A stretch of DNA of 64,000 nt, taken from Leptasterias polaris. Lineage: Eukaryota; Echinodermata; Asteroidea; Forcipulatida; Asteriidae. Of the stretch, positions 37,171 through 49,700 are shown piece by piece. The notes under the pieces were generated by a model. That model had not been told where the DNA came from. It searched no databases and was given only the letters and a program-made list of their open reading frames with translations. Made by a program: the position numbers and the translations under genes. Every line of letters begins with the position of its first letter. The first letter of the stretch is position 1. The stretch lies in the NCBI GenBank assembly GCA_037783415.1, contig JAZGTN010000094.1, positions 868,001-932,000 of the forward strand. Direction: 5' to 3'.

Positions 37171-38182
37171 CGGAAATTATTGGTTGTATTAAGGCCTACA
37201 TACCACTAAATGCAGGTAACGACTAATATTCGACAATGCTTGTCTTTGTGAATATTATGTTGTTATTTAGTCAATGAGTAGGCCTAACGTAAGCAGTCAA
37301 TTTATGAAAGAAGTAGGGCCTATAAGGAAAATTTATAAAGGTCACATCTGCCCAATAAAATGAAATGAGCTGGAAGAAGACAAAGCATCATTAACAGAAA
37401 ATATGCAGTATCTGTAGAAATTAGGATTACCCCCTCCCCACCCCCACCCACCCCCACCCACCCCCCTTTGAGCTGCATTTTAAATCAGTCATCTTGCTAT
37501 ATTTAATAGTATAATAGGCGCGGGGAGACGTTGGAACACCAGTGCCAACCCAGTAATTATAAGCGGTGTCCGGCAAGCGAAACTTCCCAGAATGCACAAA
37601 TGCAATAGCGAACGCAAATGTTAAGACTGGCAAAACCCCCCAATTTATGTTTTGAATATGCCAAATTTTTCAAAAAATCAACACCCACAAACCCTCACGC
37701 AAGCTCCGCTACAAACTAACCCCGGCGCAAAAAAACCCCAAAAAACAAAAAAACATGCCTGACGGGTATGAAACACGCAAGGGCCGACCAACGCGGGTAT
37801 CCAGCTGCCGTTGCACACAATCGCAGGTATAAACATAGCGTTGTTCGATCGAAAATAAGGGCACCAGTTATCCCAACATGCAAATTGTTTATTGCGTGCA
37901 TCCTTGAGAAATTACCTTAGTCATGCAGCGCTACTACTGATTGTTCACTGAAAAGACTCATAGGTCGTTAAAACCGTGGACTTTTCGTGACACAAAATGC
38001 AGTAGATATTTATTGATAAATTATTTAATACCATTTAAACCCACAAAACGTGCAACAAATATCTTCTGAAGACAAACGACATTAACACAATCTTGTCGAG
38101 AGAGCTGGGAAATTACGGCGAACACCCAAGACCGAGGAAATAAGGGACCAATCACTCGTGAGAAGTCATCACACGTGAGAAA

Positions 38183-38240
38183 AAAAAGATGGCGACCCAA
38201 TAAAAAAGATGGCGACCCAATACAAAAGATGGCAGCCCAG
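38183..38240 (+). repeat. Three-copy 20-bp tandem repeat
   Basis: AAAAGATGGCGACCCAATA occurs twice and once more with GCAGCCCAG. It contains AAGATGGCG, which looks like a YY1-type site, but no gene follows. Confidence 0.7.
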
Positions 38241-39045
38241 AGCGCAACCTCGTCCTCGAGGGGGCGAGGTCACCGTGCGCAAGCGGACGGTCGGATCTCG
38301 CAGCGCCGCGGGGTGGAACTTGGCACCGATTTTAATTATATAGAAGATAGAAGATTATATAGAAGATGTGAGAAAAAAATCACACTCGCGATTCGAAAAG
38401 CAAACAATTTTCCCAAAAGATCTGTGATCATTAAAAAACAATTAAGCATAAGGGCTTTCTACAAGTACAGTAGCATTTGATCAGTACGTTTCATAACCTG
38501 GATTAAAAATAAAATCGGGCACAAAAATAGGAATGCAATAGTGCTAGAGCCAAGGATACGAAGTGGATTGGCCCTATTCTTATATTCATGGGGCTATGTC
38601 TTTTTTTATCTTAATACTAGTTTTCGAAGTTCGTATTGTAAAGGTCACATTGTATTTAGCGCGCGCGCGTGCTGACCTCCAGCCAGAAACTTCTTTGCAC
38701 AATGTACACACACAGGTGGCATGGGTCGACTCACGCTGCGGGTGTATGATCTTCACGCCCCCGGACCCCGCACCAGGCATTTGCACGGTTTTTCGCGCTT
38801 ATGTTCAGTGTGTGAGAAGACACGATGTCCACACAAGTCACAGTCAGTAAGTCAGTGAATAGTGGTCCACAAATGAGTGTACGAGGTACAGATTATTAGT
38901 AGCTTTTTTGATAAAACAAATTGGTAGGGCCTATGTCATTATTAACTTTGTCTCTCCCTCATGTTTCCTTTTTTTTCCTCAACCAAAAGGGGGGGCGTGC
39001 GCCCCCACGCCCCCCCCCCCCCCCCCTGTATCCGCCCCTGACAAG

Positions 39046-40543
39046 CTAGCATGTATCACAGGTAGGCCTATACTGAGTACATGTATGAGTAGTTTCAGCA
39101 AGGTATTTGTCTTCTTTCAAAATGACTGGGAAGTGTAAATTTATAAAGGGTTTAATCATAGAGCAAGGATCACCGTTCACAAGTTCTGTTTTAACTCGCC
39201 TCCATGAGGACGAAGAATGAACACTCCACAACAGTATAGCCCACAGTTGTATGACTAGTACTTTTAGTATAGTGTTTCTTTGCGTTCACCCAGCTGTACA
39301 GTCTGAGTCTGGGATCAGTCATTTTGCTTTATGGAGCTATTGAGGAAGGCCCACATGAGGTAGCTGGAAAACGTAAGGCTGCTATAAACTAACACTATTT
39401 TTTCTAAGGGACTTTTTGTGGAAAACAATTTTTGAGAAAGGCAAGGCCTACACGCCGCAAAGAGCGCGTCATAAATAGCACATGGTACACTCTCAAAAGT
39501 AGACAGACTCACCTGGGAATTAAACAAGATATAGTTGTTGATATGTGTATATCCTTCGGTCTTGTGAGAGGAATTGGAATCAATGGACAAGTTTATCCAG
39601 TTATGATTTGTACATGTTTTAGATGTTTCCCCACGGAATAACACACTATTAATAACATTATACCAATGGTAATTTTTTTTATATTAACAATGATGATCGT
39701 AAAACGGGGTAAATGTTTAACCCTCATTTCTTGAGCTTTGTAAATTCATGCATCATGGCTGTAATACTTCACCTCATGTGCATTTAAATGAAGTGCTTAG
39801 TCATTCCTCTGTGGTTTAAGGCAAAACAAGGACTTATTTTTTTTAGCAATATGACTTGAGTAGGGAGCGCAGTGCTGATGGATTGACATCATGCAGGGAA
39901 CACCGTGATATCCTATGAAACCTGTGGTGTGAACTGAGTGTATTATTAGATCAATCTTGTACTCAGTGGGTCGTCTCTTACTCAGTGTCCCATCATAATG
40001 CTATCTTGCAGAGCTTTACGTGCTTGAGGTGATTTTTTTGCCAAGGGACCTATTTCTAATAAGCAGTAGTTCCGTAGGGCCCTTCTTTTTGTGTCCGACG
40101 GTATGACGTTTTTGGTCTAGAGATTTTGTGACGTAGCCATTATGCGGCCTTTTGAATTTAATTAATTTAAAATGCACAGTATCGGTTTACAAAACGTTAA
40201 AAAATGTATGTTATTTCTATAAGTTGTTTTGTAAAACTGATTCTGATAGAAATATCAATGATTTTCATGCTGGATTTAGGAAATAATGAGACGAACTCGT
40301 TGCGCATTTCTACTTCATGGGCATATGTACAATGTACTTTGTCTGCATCATTGTTAAACATAAATTCATTCATTTTAAGCATTTTTGATTGCACATATTT
40401 TTACAAATGAAAGTAACTGTTAATAGGCCAAAACCAGACAAACAGTTGATTGTAATTAAGTTTATTTCACCGATCAATGTGTGAGTGTTACTTATTTGTT
40501 TTAATCTAGTTTTTAAACTTTCTTCAATATCTCTTCATTCAGG
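39046..40543. other. Gene-free region before gene B
   Basis: AT-rich DNA without recognisable exons. The acceptor at 40541-40542 shows that gene B has at least one untranslated exon further upstream. Confidence 0.5.
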
Positions 40544-40767
40544 ATGCTGTTTAGGGGCGTTGTGAATTTGCTGGTGGTGGTCGTTCTGGTTGTGACGTCA
40601 CTATCGACAGGGACTCTGGCCAATAAGCATCTTCAAACGGAAAAAGAAACTCAAGGTAGTCACCACCATCATCACCACAATCATCATCACCATGGAAACA
40701 CTATCGCGGACGATAATCATGAGAAACACGTGACTTCCGAAGAGGATGAAACCGATATTCAAACAAG
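40544..40767 (+). CDS. Gene B coding exon 1 (signal peptide, His-rich)
   Basis: A TTCATTCAG acceptor lies one base before the ATG. It ends in phase 2 at GTATGG, as does gene A's first coding exon, but is 108 bases longer because of the His-rich and acidic insert. Confidence 0.86.
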
Positions 40768-43700
40768 GTATGGATATGTCAAAGTTGGTTTGATATAATT
40801 ATCAGCTCAAACCTCTGCTTTCTGTTGACCTTCGTTCTACATACAGAAAGCAATCCTTAATCCTATATAAGCATTAAGTTTCTCCCATTACAGACTTACA
40901 GGATGGTATACACTAGCAACCTAAATGCAGATTCTATAAATGTTACTTTGGTGTGGAGTTGCATCATACTTGCCCCTATAAAATACCGCCACTTTCAATA
41001 GAATAGTGTTTGTTCTGGTGTTATTTGAATGGTTAGGCAAGGGAAAGCTAAAGTCTGTATACAGAATAATAACACCGTAAGAATAAAGTAAATTGTAGCA
41101 CCTTTTCAATGCATATTTTGAAAGATGAGTGTATGTACATTTCAAAAACTTTCAGGTAAGTTTTAAAGTCCTAGAAAGCTAGAAGATGGGATGAGTGTGT
41201 CCTCAAAATCCAAGATGTCCCATCTCTTTGTATCATTGTTGTATAATTCGGATTATGTGTCATAAAATAATGTCAAAATCTATGCAACTATTCACACATT
41301 GCCTAATAAATATCCCAAAATAGACACGGGGTTTCCATCTGCTTGTTTTTGAAATTGGGTTATTTCTAACAAAAATTGAACTTTGAAATTTGTTCTTTCA
41401 ACACTAACTGATCAGTAGATTATATAATTTTTTCCTTGGGAAAAGAAATGTAAACAGAAACGAACTATGAATTAAAGGCACTGAACACGTTTGGTAATTA
41501 CTCAAAATATATATTAGCATAAAAACTTACTTGGTAACCAGCAACGGAGAGCTGTTGATAGTTATATAAAACATTGTGAGAAACGACTCCCTCTGAAGTA
41601 ACGTAGTTTTTGAGAAAGAGGTAACTTCTCACTAAAATAATAAAAGACTTCATGCATGAAGCCTTTTATTAGCATCTGAAAGCACACAAAATTGTGCAAC
41701 AAGGGTGTTTTTTCTTTCTTTAATTTCTTGCAACTTCGAGGACCGATTCAGCCCAAATTTTCACAGGTTTGTTATTTTATGCATATGTTGGGATACACCG
41801 AGTGACAATACTGGTCTTTGATAATTACCAAACATGTTCAGTGCCTTTAACAGCAATTAATTATAAATTTGTAGACAATTGTCAGTTACAAGTAAACGGG
41901 AGAGCTGAAAAGCACAAACGGATCATTGTATGGAGATAGGCCTAGATGTGAATGGGAATGGACACATTTTTGACACTACTTTGTCCAACGTGCATCGTGT
42001 GAAGCATACACTAGTCTTGAAACAACAAGCAGAGATTACTGTTAATATTTTTGGCCGCCAAAAAAATACCAAAGGTCGATAGCGTGTGGTGTAAGATAAT
42101 GATATATAGACCGGTTTGTCCACAAAAACGTTGCCTGGTTAATTTTTTTTTCTAAAAACATCTTTCCGACCACGACGGATTAGACCTCGTATTTCATTTT
42201 TGCCCGGTGTGCCTTAGCGACTTTACCCGTAGTATGGTAATTTGATTTATACATGTTATATAAACATGAGTCAGTGCGTTTTGACGTATGGCCTTAGGTC
42301 AGCTGTAATATTATCATAACAGCCATGCAAGTATGTTCGAATTGTTTATGAAAAGGATTAAACATGCGGGGAGTGTTTTTATAATCTGTAGCCAGACAAG
42401 GTCTGGCTAGACTTCATAAGAAAACAAATAGGCCTAACATTCAGCAAAAACAAAAGTATATATATAGGATTGGTGTCGTTATGGGAGCAAATTTAGGGGT
42501 AAAACGTTTTTCAGAATGTGTTCATTACTTGACTCACTGAGTATACTTTAAACAAACAGAGATTAAGTAATCAAAGTTAACATTCATTAGGCCTATTGAT
42601 GTATCGGGGGGGGGGGGGGGGAATATGCATGATGGATATTAATCGAAAATATATTGGATGGAAGCTAACCTTTTATTAACTTGATACCAGCAGTATAGTA
42701 TACGGTTTTTTATTAAACCGTCTGGAACACTGCCATTTGCAAAAAAAAATTTCCTCAATGTGACATCCTATATCGATCTTGCATTTTCGCGAAGTCCACG
42801 ACAAACTGAAACACAAAGAACCAATTAATCAAAAATTTCGAACTTGTTCATTTTCGTTGTGAACGCAAAGTGCTAAAGGGTTAGAGGCTAGAATGCTAGG
42901 GCCCATATGGGATGGGTGCACCACACTCCTTCCCATAGCTACCAATTGAAATGCTATTCAAAGGCACTCAAAAGTTATTTAAACGTCTCTCAGCCTCTTG
43001 AAAACAATGATATTTTCTGACATCTAAACTTCGTTTTTCTTTTTAATTTATGGGAGGTTAATCGTTTGGCATTTGAGCTCATCCAAAATAGACAATCACT
43101 TTTCAGCAAAATAGGGCCATTTCTAGAGTGCTAGTGTACCAAAAGTACTCCAGGTTGAAAGTTAACAACCCAAGGGGCACAATATTGAACCATTTTGCAA
43201 CAATCCATTTGCGGAACAAGTTGCGGGTTTATATTTTATTCCTGAGGCTTGGCGCATGAGTTTCTATCTATTTAGTGTATAGTGCACTCATATCTACCTT
43301 TTCTTGTTCACTCCTTAGGAAATCCTCAATACGAAAAACAGTTAGTGAAACATTTCCAATTGTAGTCTCTGTGGTCCATTGCTTGTTTCCCCATTACAAT
43401 GTGTAGAAGGATCGAACATTCCTTCATATTTCCGCATTGTTTGATGAATGTATATAGTCCTTTCCTTAAAGGCAGGGTGTACCTTTGGTAATTACTCAAC
43501 AAATGAGAGAGGATTCAAAAACATTTCAATCTGAGAAACGTTTCTGCATGAAACGCTTCTCAGATTGTCTATTCGATCCAATTACGGATTATTCTCGACT
43601 TTATTCTCGACTTCCTGTGCGGACATAACCGCTCCAGATTTTCTTTCGGCGATATATCAAAAACGCTACCACCTTTTGAAATGAAGTTTTCGTTTTAGTG

Positions 43701-46700
43701 TATATATCTACATAGTATAGGATTCAATCAATCGAATGGTTTCAAAATACCAAAGGTATACTTTGCCTGTAACTGCAAAAAAGGTTAGTGCTTGGGACGT
43801 TTTGAGGCTTGCGTGCTTGGGACGTTTTGAGGCTTGCTTGCTTGGATTGCACTATAAGTAATTCCTCTTTACCAGTGTGAAATAATTCCATGTGTACAGA
43901 TACGTATTTTGAGTTCTTCATTCTCCTATTGTGTGTTTCTGTTGATCTTATTACACTACAGCCAGCGGCATGAGAATGAGGACGAAGAGGAGGAATTCTA
44001 CGATGATTATTCCTCAAGACGTGAGCTGTTTCAGTTGACTGACCGGGACGGAGACGGCTTCGTGACCCGGGATGAATACGTGCTTCAGAACGGTAACATC
44101 TCGGCTGTAGTCGATCAGGTCTTTATGGCATACGATGGAGACGGTGATGGACGGTTCTCGGAGGAGGAATTTCTCCAGCAGAGTTCACCGTTGGAAGTTC
44201 ATGCCGGTATGCCAAAATAATATACAGTTATGTAGATTGCAAGTTAGACCTACACAGGTGTATACCGAGAATGTATTTATTCGCAGGAGATTGTTTTACA
44301 CATCGAGAGGGATTGTACGACACCTGTGAAGTTTTCTGTTTGTCTCACTATAGGCCTATCGTTTTTTCCCCACAAAACTGCAAATGTGTTTAATGCTACA
44401 ATTTGTGTTTTCAAGGTTTAAAAATTTTGCAGTTATCATTTTTAATTATCGTTTAATTAAGGATTTTATGGATAAGTTTAGTTGACAATTTTTGTGGGAT
44501 TAACTGCATGAATAGTTATAATACTACCCTATTCCGAGCCCATCTGTCTTTTTGAAGTAATTTTTTTTCTCTGTCATTTTGAAGTAGATTACGTAGGGGT
44601 AAGGTATATGATTTTCCGGAAATTGTTCCTTCATTGAAATGATTTATTAAAACCTTTAAATTTAAATGCTTATGTATTTTTGTAATTTATACATCGCATC
44701 AACTTTATCAAGGCAAATAAAATGCTGACATAGAAAACTGAAACACACTTACATATTCAGACATTTCCACTTATCTCATTTCCTTTTCAAAGTTGCATGA
44801 ATGTAGATAAAACCACACCTTCCGACTGCTATTGAACCTAAACATTACATAAGCATGTAGGAATGTCTTTTGTATCAACTTAGAAAGTATTGCATTCCGG
44901 CTTAGTAAAGGGAGGGTACAGTATACCTTTGGTAATTACTCCACAAATTAATGACCAGAAAAACTTACTTGGTAAGAAGCACTGCAGCTGTTGATAATGT
45001 GTAACATTTTGCGAAACCATAGGAATTTGGTTTTAGAGGGAGGGGGATTCAATCTGAGAAACGTTTCTGCATGAAAAGTTTCTCAGATTGTGTATTCCAA
45101 TTAAGGATTATTCCTCCTGCGTGGACATACCCCGCTCCGGATTTTCGGCAATTTCTCAGAAAGGACCACCTTTTGAAATTAAAGTTTTCATATGTTATTT
45201 TGTTTGTGTATATCTACATTTATGTAGGATTAAAACAATCGAACGGTTCTAAAAACCAAAAGTATACTTTGCCGTTAAGAGTAGTGTAAATTGAATCATG
45301 TATTGTATGTATATTTTTTTCTATGACATCTGAACCTTTTTCGTAAATTGCCAGGAAAGGTTCTTGTGTTTTATTGTACCTAGCCGTTTTTCTATAACCT
45401 GAAGCATATTGTCCAAAATGCTGAAAGGGCGATATAATTTATGATGGATGTAAGTTTACGGATGATCTCGAGGCCCAGCCAGTAGGCCTTTTTAACACAG
45501 AGTTCCAACATGGTTGCACAGAAAGTAACTTGAAGCATAGAACCTACATGAAGACTGAAGAGTATTATGTTGCTATGCTAGGTGATTATAGGCACATTAG
45601 GTTTGCCAAACTAATTACCCTTATTTGGGGCCTGACACGAACTGTATAGCTAGTGCATCATGTTCACTGTGGATATGACATAATGTTGCAAACAAGGCTT
45701 ATTGTCTGGCCATACTGTTAAGCCATGGTCCAATCAAAGCCATTCATTGCTTTGTAGGGGTCCGTTTTGCATCAATTGATTAAATAAGAACCAAATAGCG
45801 ATGGTAATTTGATGCAAGTGAACGATTTAACAGTCGCTATGGTCTGGCGGCGAGCACCCTGGCTGGCACCTCTGTCATCATAGTCGGTATAATATGATTC
45901 CATTGGAACGAGCCACTCGTCAGTGGGGTGCATGTTAGCTGTTGATACCACTTTGTAAAAACTCAAGTCATATGTCAGTCCCAAATGGAGCTAATTTCGA
46001 ATTAAACTGAAAACATAGATTAATTTGAAAAGGATTTAACGAAAACACATGCTGTACTAAACTACAGATTTAAAACAGGCCTTTCTTTTGACCTGCACGG
46101 ATATTTGTTTTCTACTTGGAAGATTGGTATGTCCAATATGAAAGTTCACTCACTACAAAGCTCACTCACTACAAAGCTCACTCACTACAAAGCTCACTCA
46201 CTACAAAGCTCACTCACTACAAAGCTCACTCACTACAAAGCTCACTCACTACAAAGCTCACTCACTACAAAGCTCACTCACTACAAAGCTCACTCACTAC
46301 AAAGCTCACTCACTACAAAGCTCACTCACTACAAAGCTCACTCACTACAAAGCTCACTCACTACAAAGCTCACTCACTACAAAGCTCACTCACTACAAAG
46401 CTCACTCACTACAAAGTTCACTCACTACAAAGTTCACTCACTACAAAGCTCACTCACTACAAAGCTCACTCACTACAAAGCTCACTCACTACAAAGCTCA
46501 CTCACTACAAAGCTCACTCACTACAAAGCTCACTCACTACAAAGCTCACTCACTACAAAGCTCACTCACTACAAAGCTCACTCACTACAAAGCTCACTCA
46601 CTACAAAGCTCACTCACTACAAAGCTCACTCACTACAAAGCTCACTCACTACAAAGCTCACTCACTACAAAGCTCACTCACTACAAAGCTCACTCACTAC

Positions 46701-49700
46701 AAAGCTCACTCACTACAAAGCTCACTCACTACAAAGCTCACTCACTACAAAGCTCACTCACTACAAAGCTCACTCACTACAAAGCTCACTCACTACAAAG
46801 CTCACTCACTACAAAGCTCACTCACTACAAAGCTCACTCACTACAAAGCTCACTCACTACAAAGCTCACTCACTACAAAGCTCACTCACTACAAAGCTCA
46901 CTCACTACAAAGCTCACTCACTACAAAGCTCACTCACTACAAAGCTCACTCACTACAAAGCTCACTCACTACAAAGCTCATACCAGTAAAAAAAAACGTA
47001 ATGTACTATCAAAGTGAAAAAAGAAAACATTTTGAAACCCCCACAATTCACCTGTTTGCCAATCGTCGCTTCTAAGTGGATTGGTCCACACTATTGGCTG
47101 ATTTATCAATTATATCGCTGCATACTATCCCATTGTATGGGATATGCACTCAGACGTTTGGTTGTGATGGCCGAAACATGTTGATAGAGTTAAACAGATC
47201 TGTGGAAGTGTCTCCTTGTACAAGATACCGCCGTTATAATTATACAGTGTATGCAGAAATAAGATTTGAGTCAATTTTTTATTTATCATAGTGTCATAAA
47301 TACATTATATTATACTTATAGAACTATTTCTTTGTATCAATACCTCACTTTTAACCAAAATAGGCCTATGCCTAAACTTTTAAATTTATTGTCATAACTC
47401 TTTATCCAGAAACATGAAATGTTGTTCATAAAATATAAACAATCAAATCTGTTTGGTTCTGCAAATAATGTAGGTGTTCATGATTTAGTTAGATCTGTGC
47501 ATATTTTCTTATGTTATGTGTGAATTTCCCTGGACAATGTTTTGTTTGTTTATTTATTGTGTTTCAAGGTTTACGTTTAAATATTGAGTTTCTCACTGAA
47601 TATTAAAGGCTACCGTTTATTACTTTATTACTGATTATCGTAATGATAAAGAATGAGCACAAACAAAAAACAAACAAATAAATAAATAGATAAATAAATC
47701 AACAAATCAAAATACAAAATACAATTCACTTGAGAAAGCAACTTCCAATCAAACCTAACAACGGACCTGCTTGTTCTTATCAATGTATGTTTTTTATAAA
47801 CGATTGAATTTCATAAACATACAAAAATATATTGAACTAATTATACCACAGTACTGCCGGTCCTTTATACTCACACCCGTTGTTTGGATTCGACTACCGG
47901 GAATAAGTGGGAGTCACTTGGGCTGGCGGTAATTAAGAACACATGATCATGAACAGTATTTCAGAAATTCGACTTTCTAGGGAAGCATGGGACTAATGTG
48001 AACTGTCAGCGTGTCTATGTAAGTTCACCTTTGTTCAATGTCAAGTAAAGGGCAGTCATGTACTAGAGAAGTGGGAAACGAGCTAAAAATCTACCTTATC
48101 AAAACAAACAGGGTTATCGCCGGCGGTAGTTGTCGTTTGTTTTATTTGGGAGAATGTCATATAGTTGCTTTTAAAATTGTTCTTGTTTTTCAGAGTGTGA
48201 GGAACAAATTATACAAACGTGTGACAAATTGTACCTGGAATTCAAGAACACGGAGCTCATATCAAACACACTGAGCAGACCAGCATGTAATGCTGTACAG
48301 GTAAAGAGCACATAAGATGAAGGTTAATTTATGATAGAGGGCGCCCTACATACAGTTAATGACAATCCACTACTACACTACTGACTACTAGCTACTACTA
48401 TTAGTACTACATGTACTACGACCATTCCAGTCGCAGCAACTATTTGGGCGGAACTATTTATTGGAAAATGTAAGAATAACTGCTGTAAAACTCATTAAAG
48501 CAGTTGGTTAACTGTCAAATTAATGTCAATTGTGGATCCTGTTAATCAAGAACATAAACTGAATGGGGGGGGGGGGGGGGGGGGAGGGGCGCAAAAGACG
48601 TTATGCTTTTGGGAAGGAGTTTTTTAACAAAGTTCGCAAGAAGTGCATGACGTGCGTACATGTACTGTTAAAACCACATTTCTTGACGTTAAGAAGATTT
48701 TGCTGCTGGATACGAGGATGAAACTAATTACCAATAACAGTATACTGCATTTTATTACCCAGATCATACTGAGAAAACATTAAAATAAAGTCTGCTGAGA
48801 AATGGTTACGTCACCGTTGTAAGTTATACAAATACATCACGTGAATATCATATTAGAGTATTAGACTTTTTTAGTACATATTTCTCTTTCATCATACTGA
48901 AATGGGCTTTAATTTCCTGTATGTTGGAACCCTCTTCTCATGATGTCCTTTTGTATTGTGTCCTTTGCAGTACTTAGTAGACTGTGTGGCAGGATTCGAT
49001 ACCGACTGTGATATCACCAGTTATGCACAGGCAATAACCGCAAGAGCCGAGGCATATCTGGATTCGGGGGTATGCCCTCTCTTGTATCTTCACAATCTAC
49101 TTCAAATAACTGCACAAGATGGACAAACAGTTGCAAAGAAAGCACGGTATGCCAGATCTGTCGATAACGGTGAGTTTTAAACATTATTTTTAGTCAGTTA
49201 AATTTATCTGTGCCAAAAACCTTTACTGAGAGGCAAAGGTTCAGACAATTGACCTTAATATTGCCACCAGGGGCTTTTTCCTAACACGTACTTGGGCTCC
49301 GTCTCTGGCTCCGGGCTCCGTTTGATGTTGGAAACACCGTCCAAAATGTACACTGCTCCAAACTGCTTCAAAAATGATGACGGAGCCCGAGGTTTGGAAA
49401 AGACTCTATGTGTCTAAAACTCGCTTTTTTTTTTTTAAAGTTTTCATCGTGTGGCAACGCTTCGAATAAGGCCCATGTAGCTCTTGATCTGAATGAAAGG
49501 TTTAACCTGGTTAAACAGCCGTCATCTTCCCGTGTCTCTTTGAGTGCATATTATTTATTTCATGGACAATTACTTGCATTCATCAATAGATCACACTTTA
49601 ACTATCATCTTCAATCTTCAAATAAATTAACCATTTATCACCTTTGCACTCGCAACTGTTGCCATTCTCACCATAACCACTTATCCAACAATTTCTGACC

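Larger units (their letters stand above)
34489..39040. mobile_element. Possible 4.55-kb TIR element with 5-bp target duplication
   Basis: The left end CAGGGGCGGATCCAGG and the reverse-complemented right end CAGGGGCGGATACAGG match at 15 of 16 bases and point inward. Both are followed by a G-run and GCGTG. Identical ACAAG flanks both sides (34484-34488 and 39041-39045). No transposase remains and other elements are nested inside. Two unrelated short elements sharing this end are an alternative. Confidence 0.45.

Noticed and set aside
40768..43961. Further coding exons in gene B intron 1
   Set aside because: The region is mostly MITEs, and phases of the flanking exons already match (phase 2 to phase 2), as in gene A.
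46105..47075. ORFs of 294 and 319 aa, the longest in the window
   Set aside because: They are translations of the 16-bp minisatellite; every forward frame is open and gives the same peptide, and there is no splice or promoter support.
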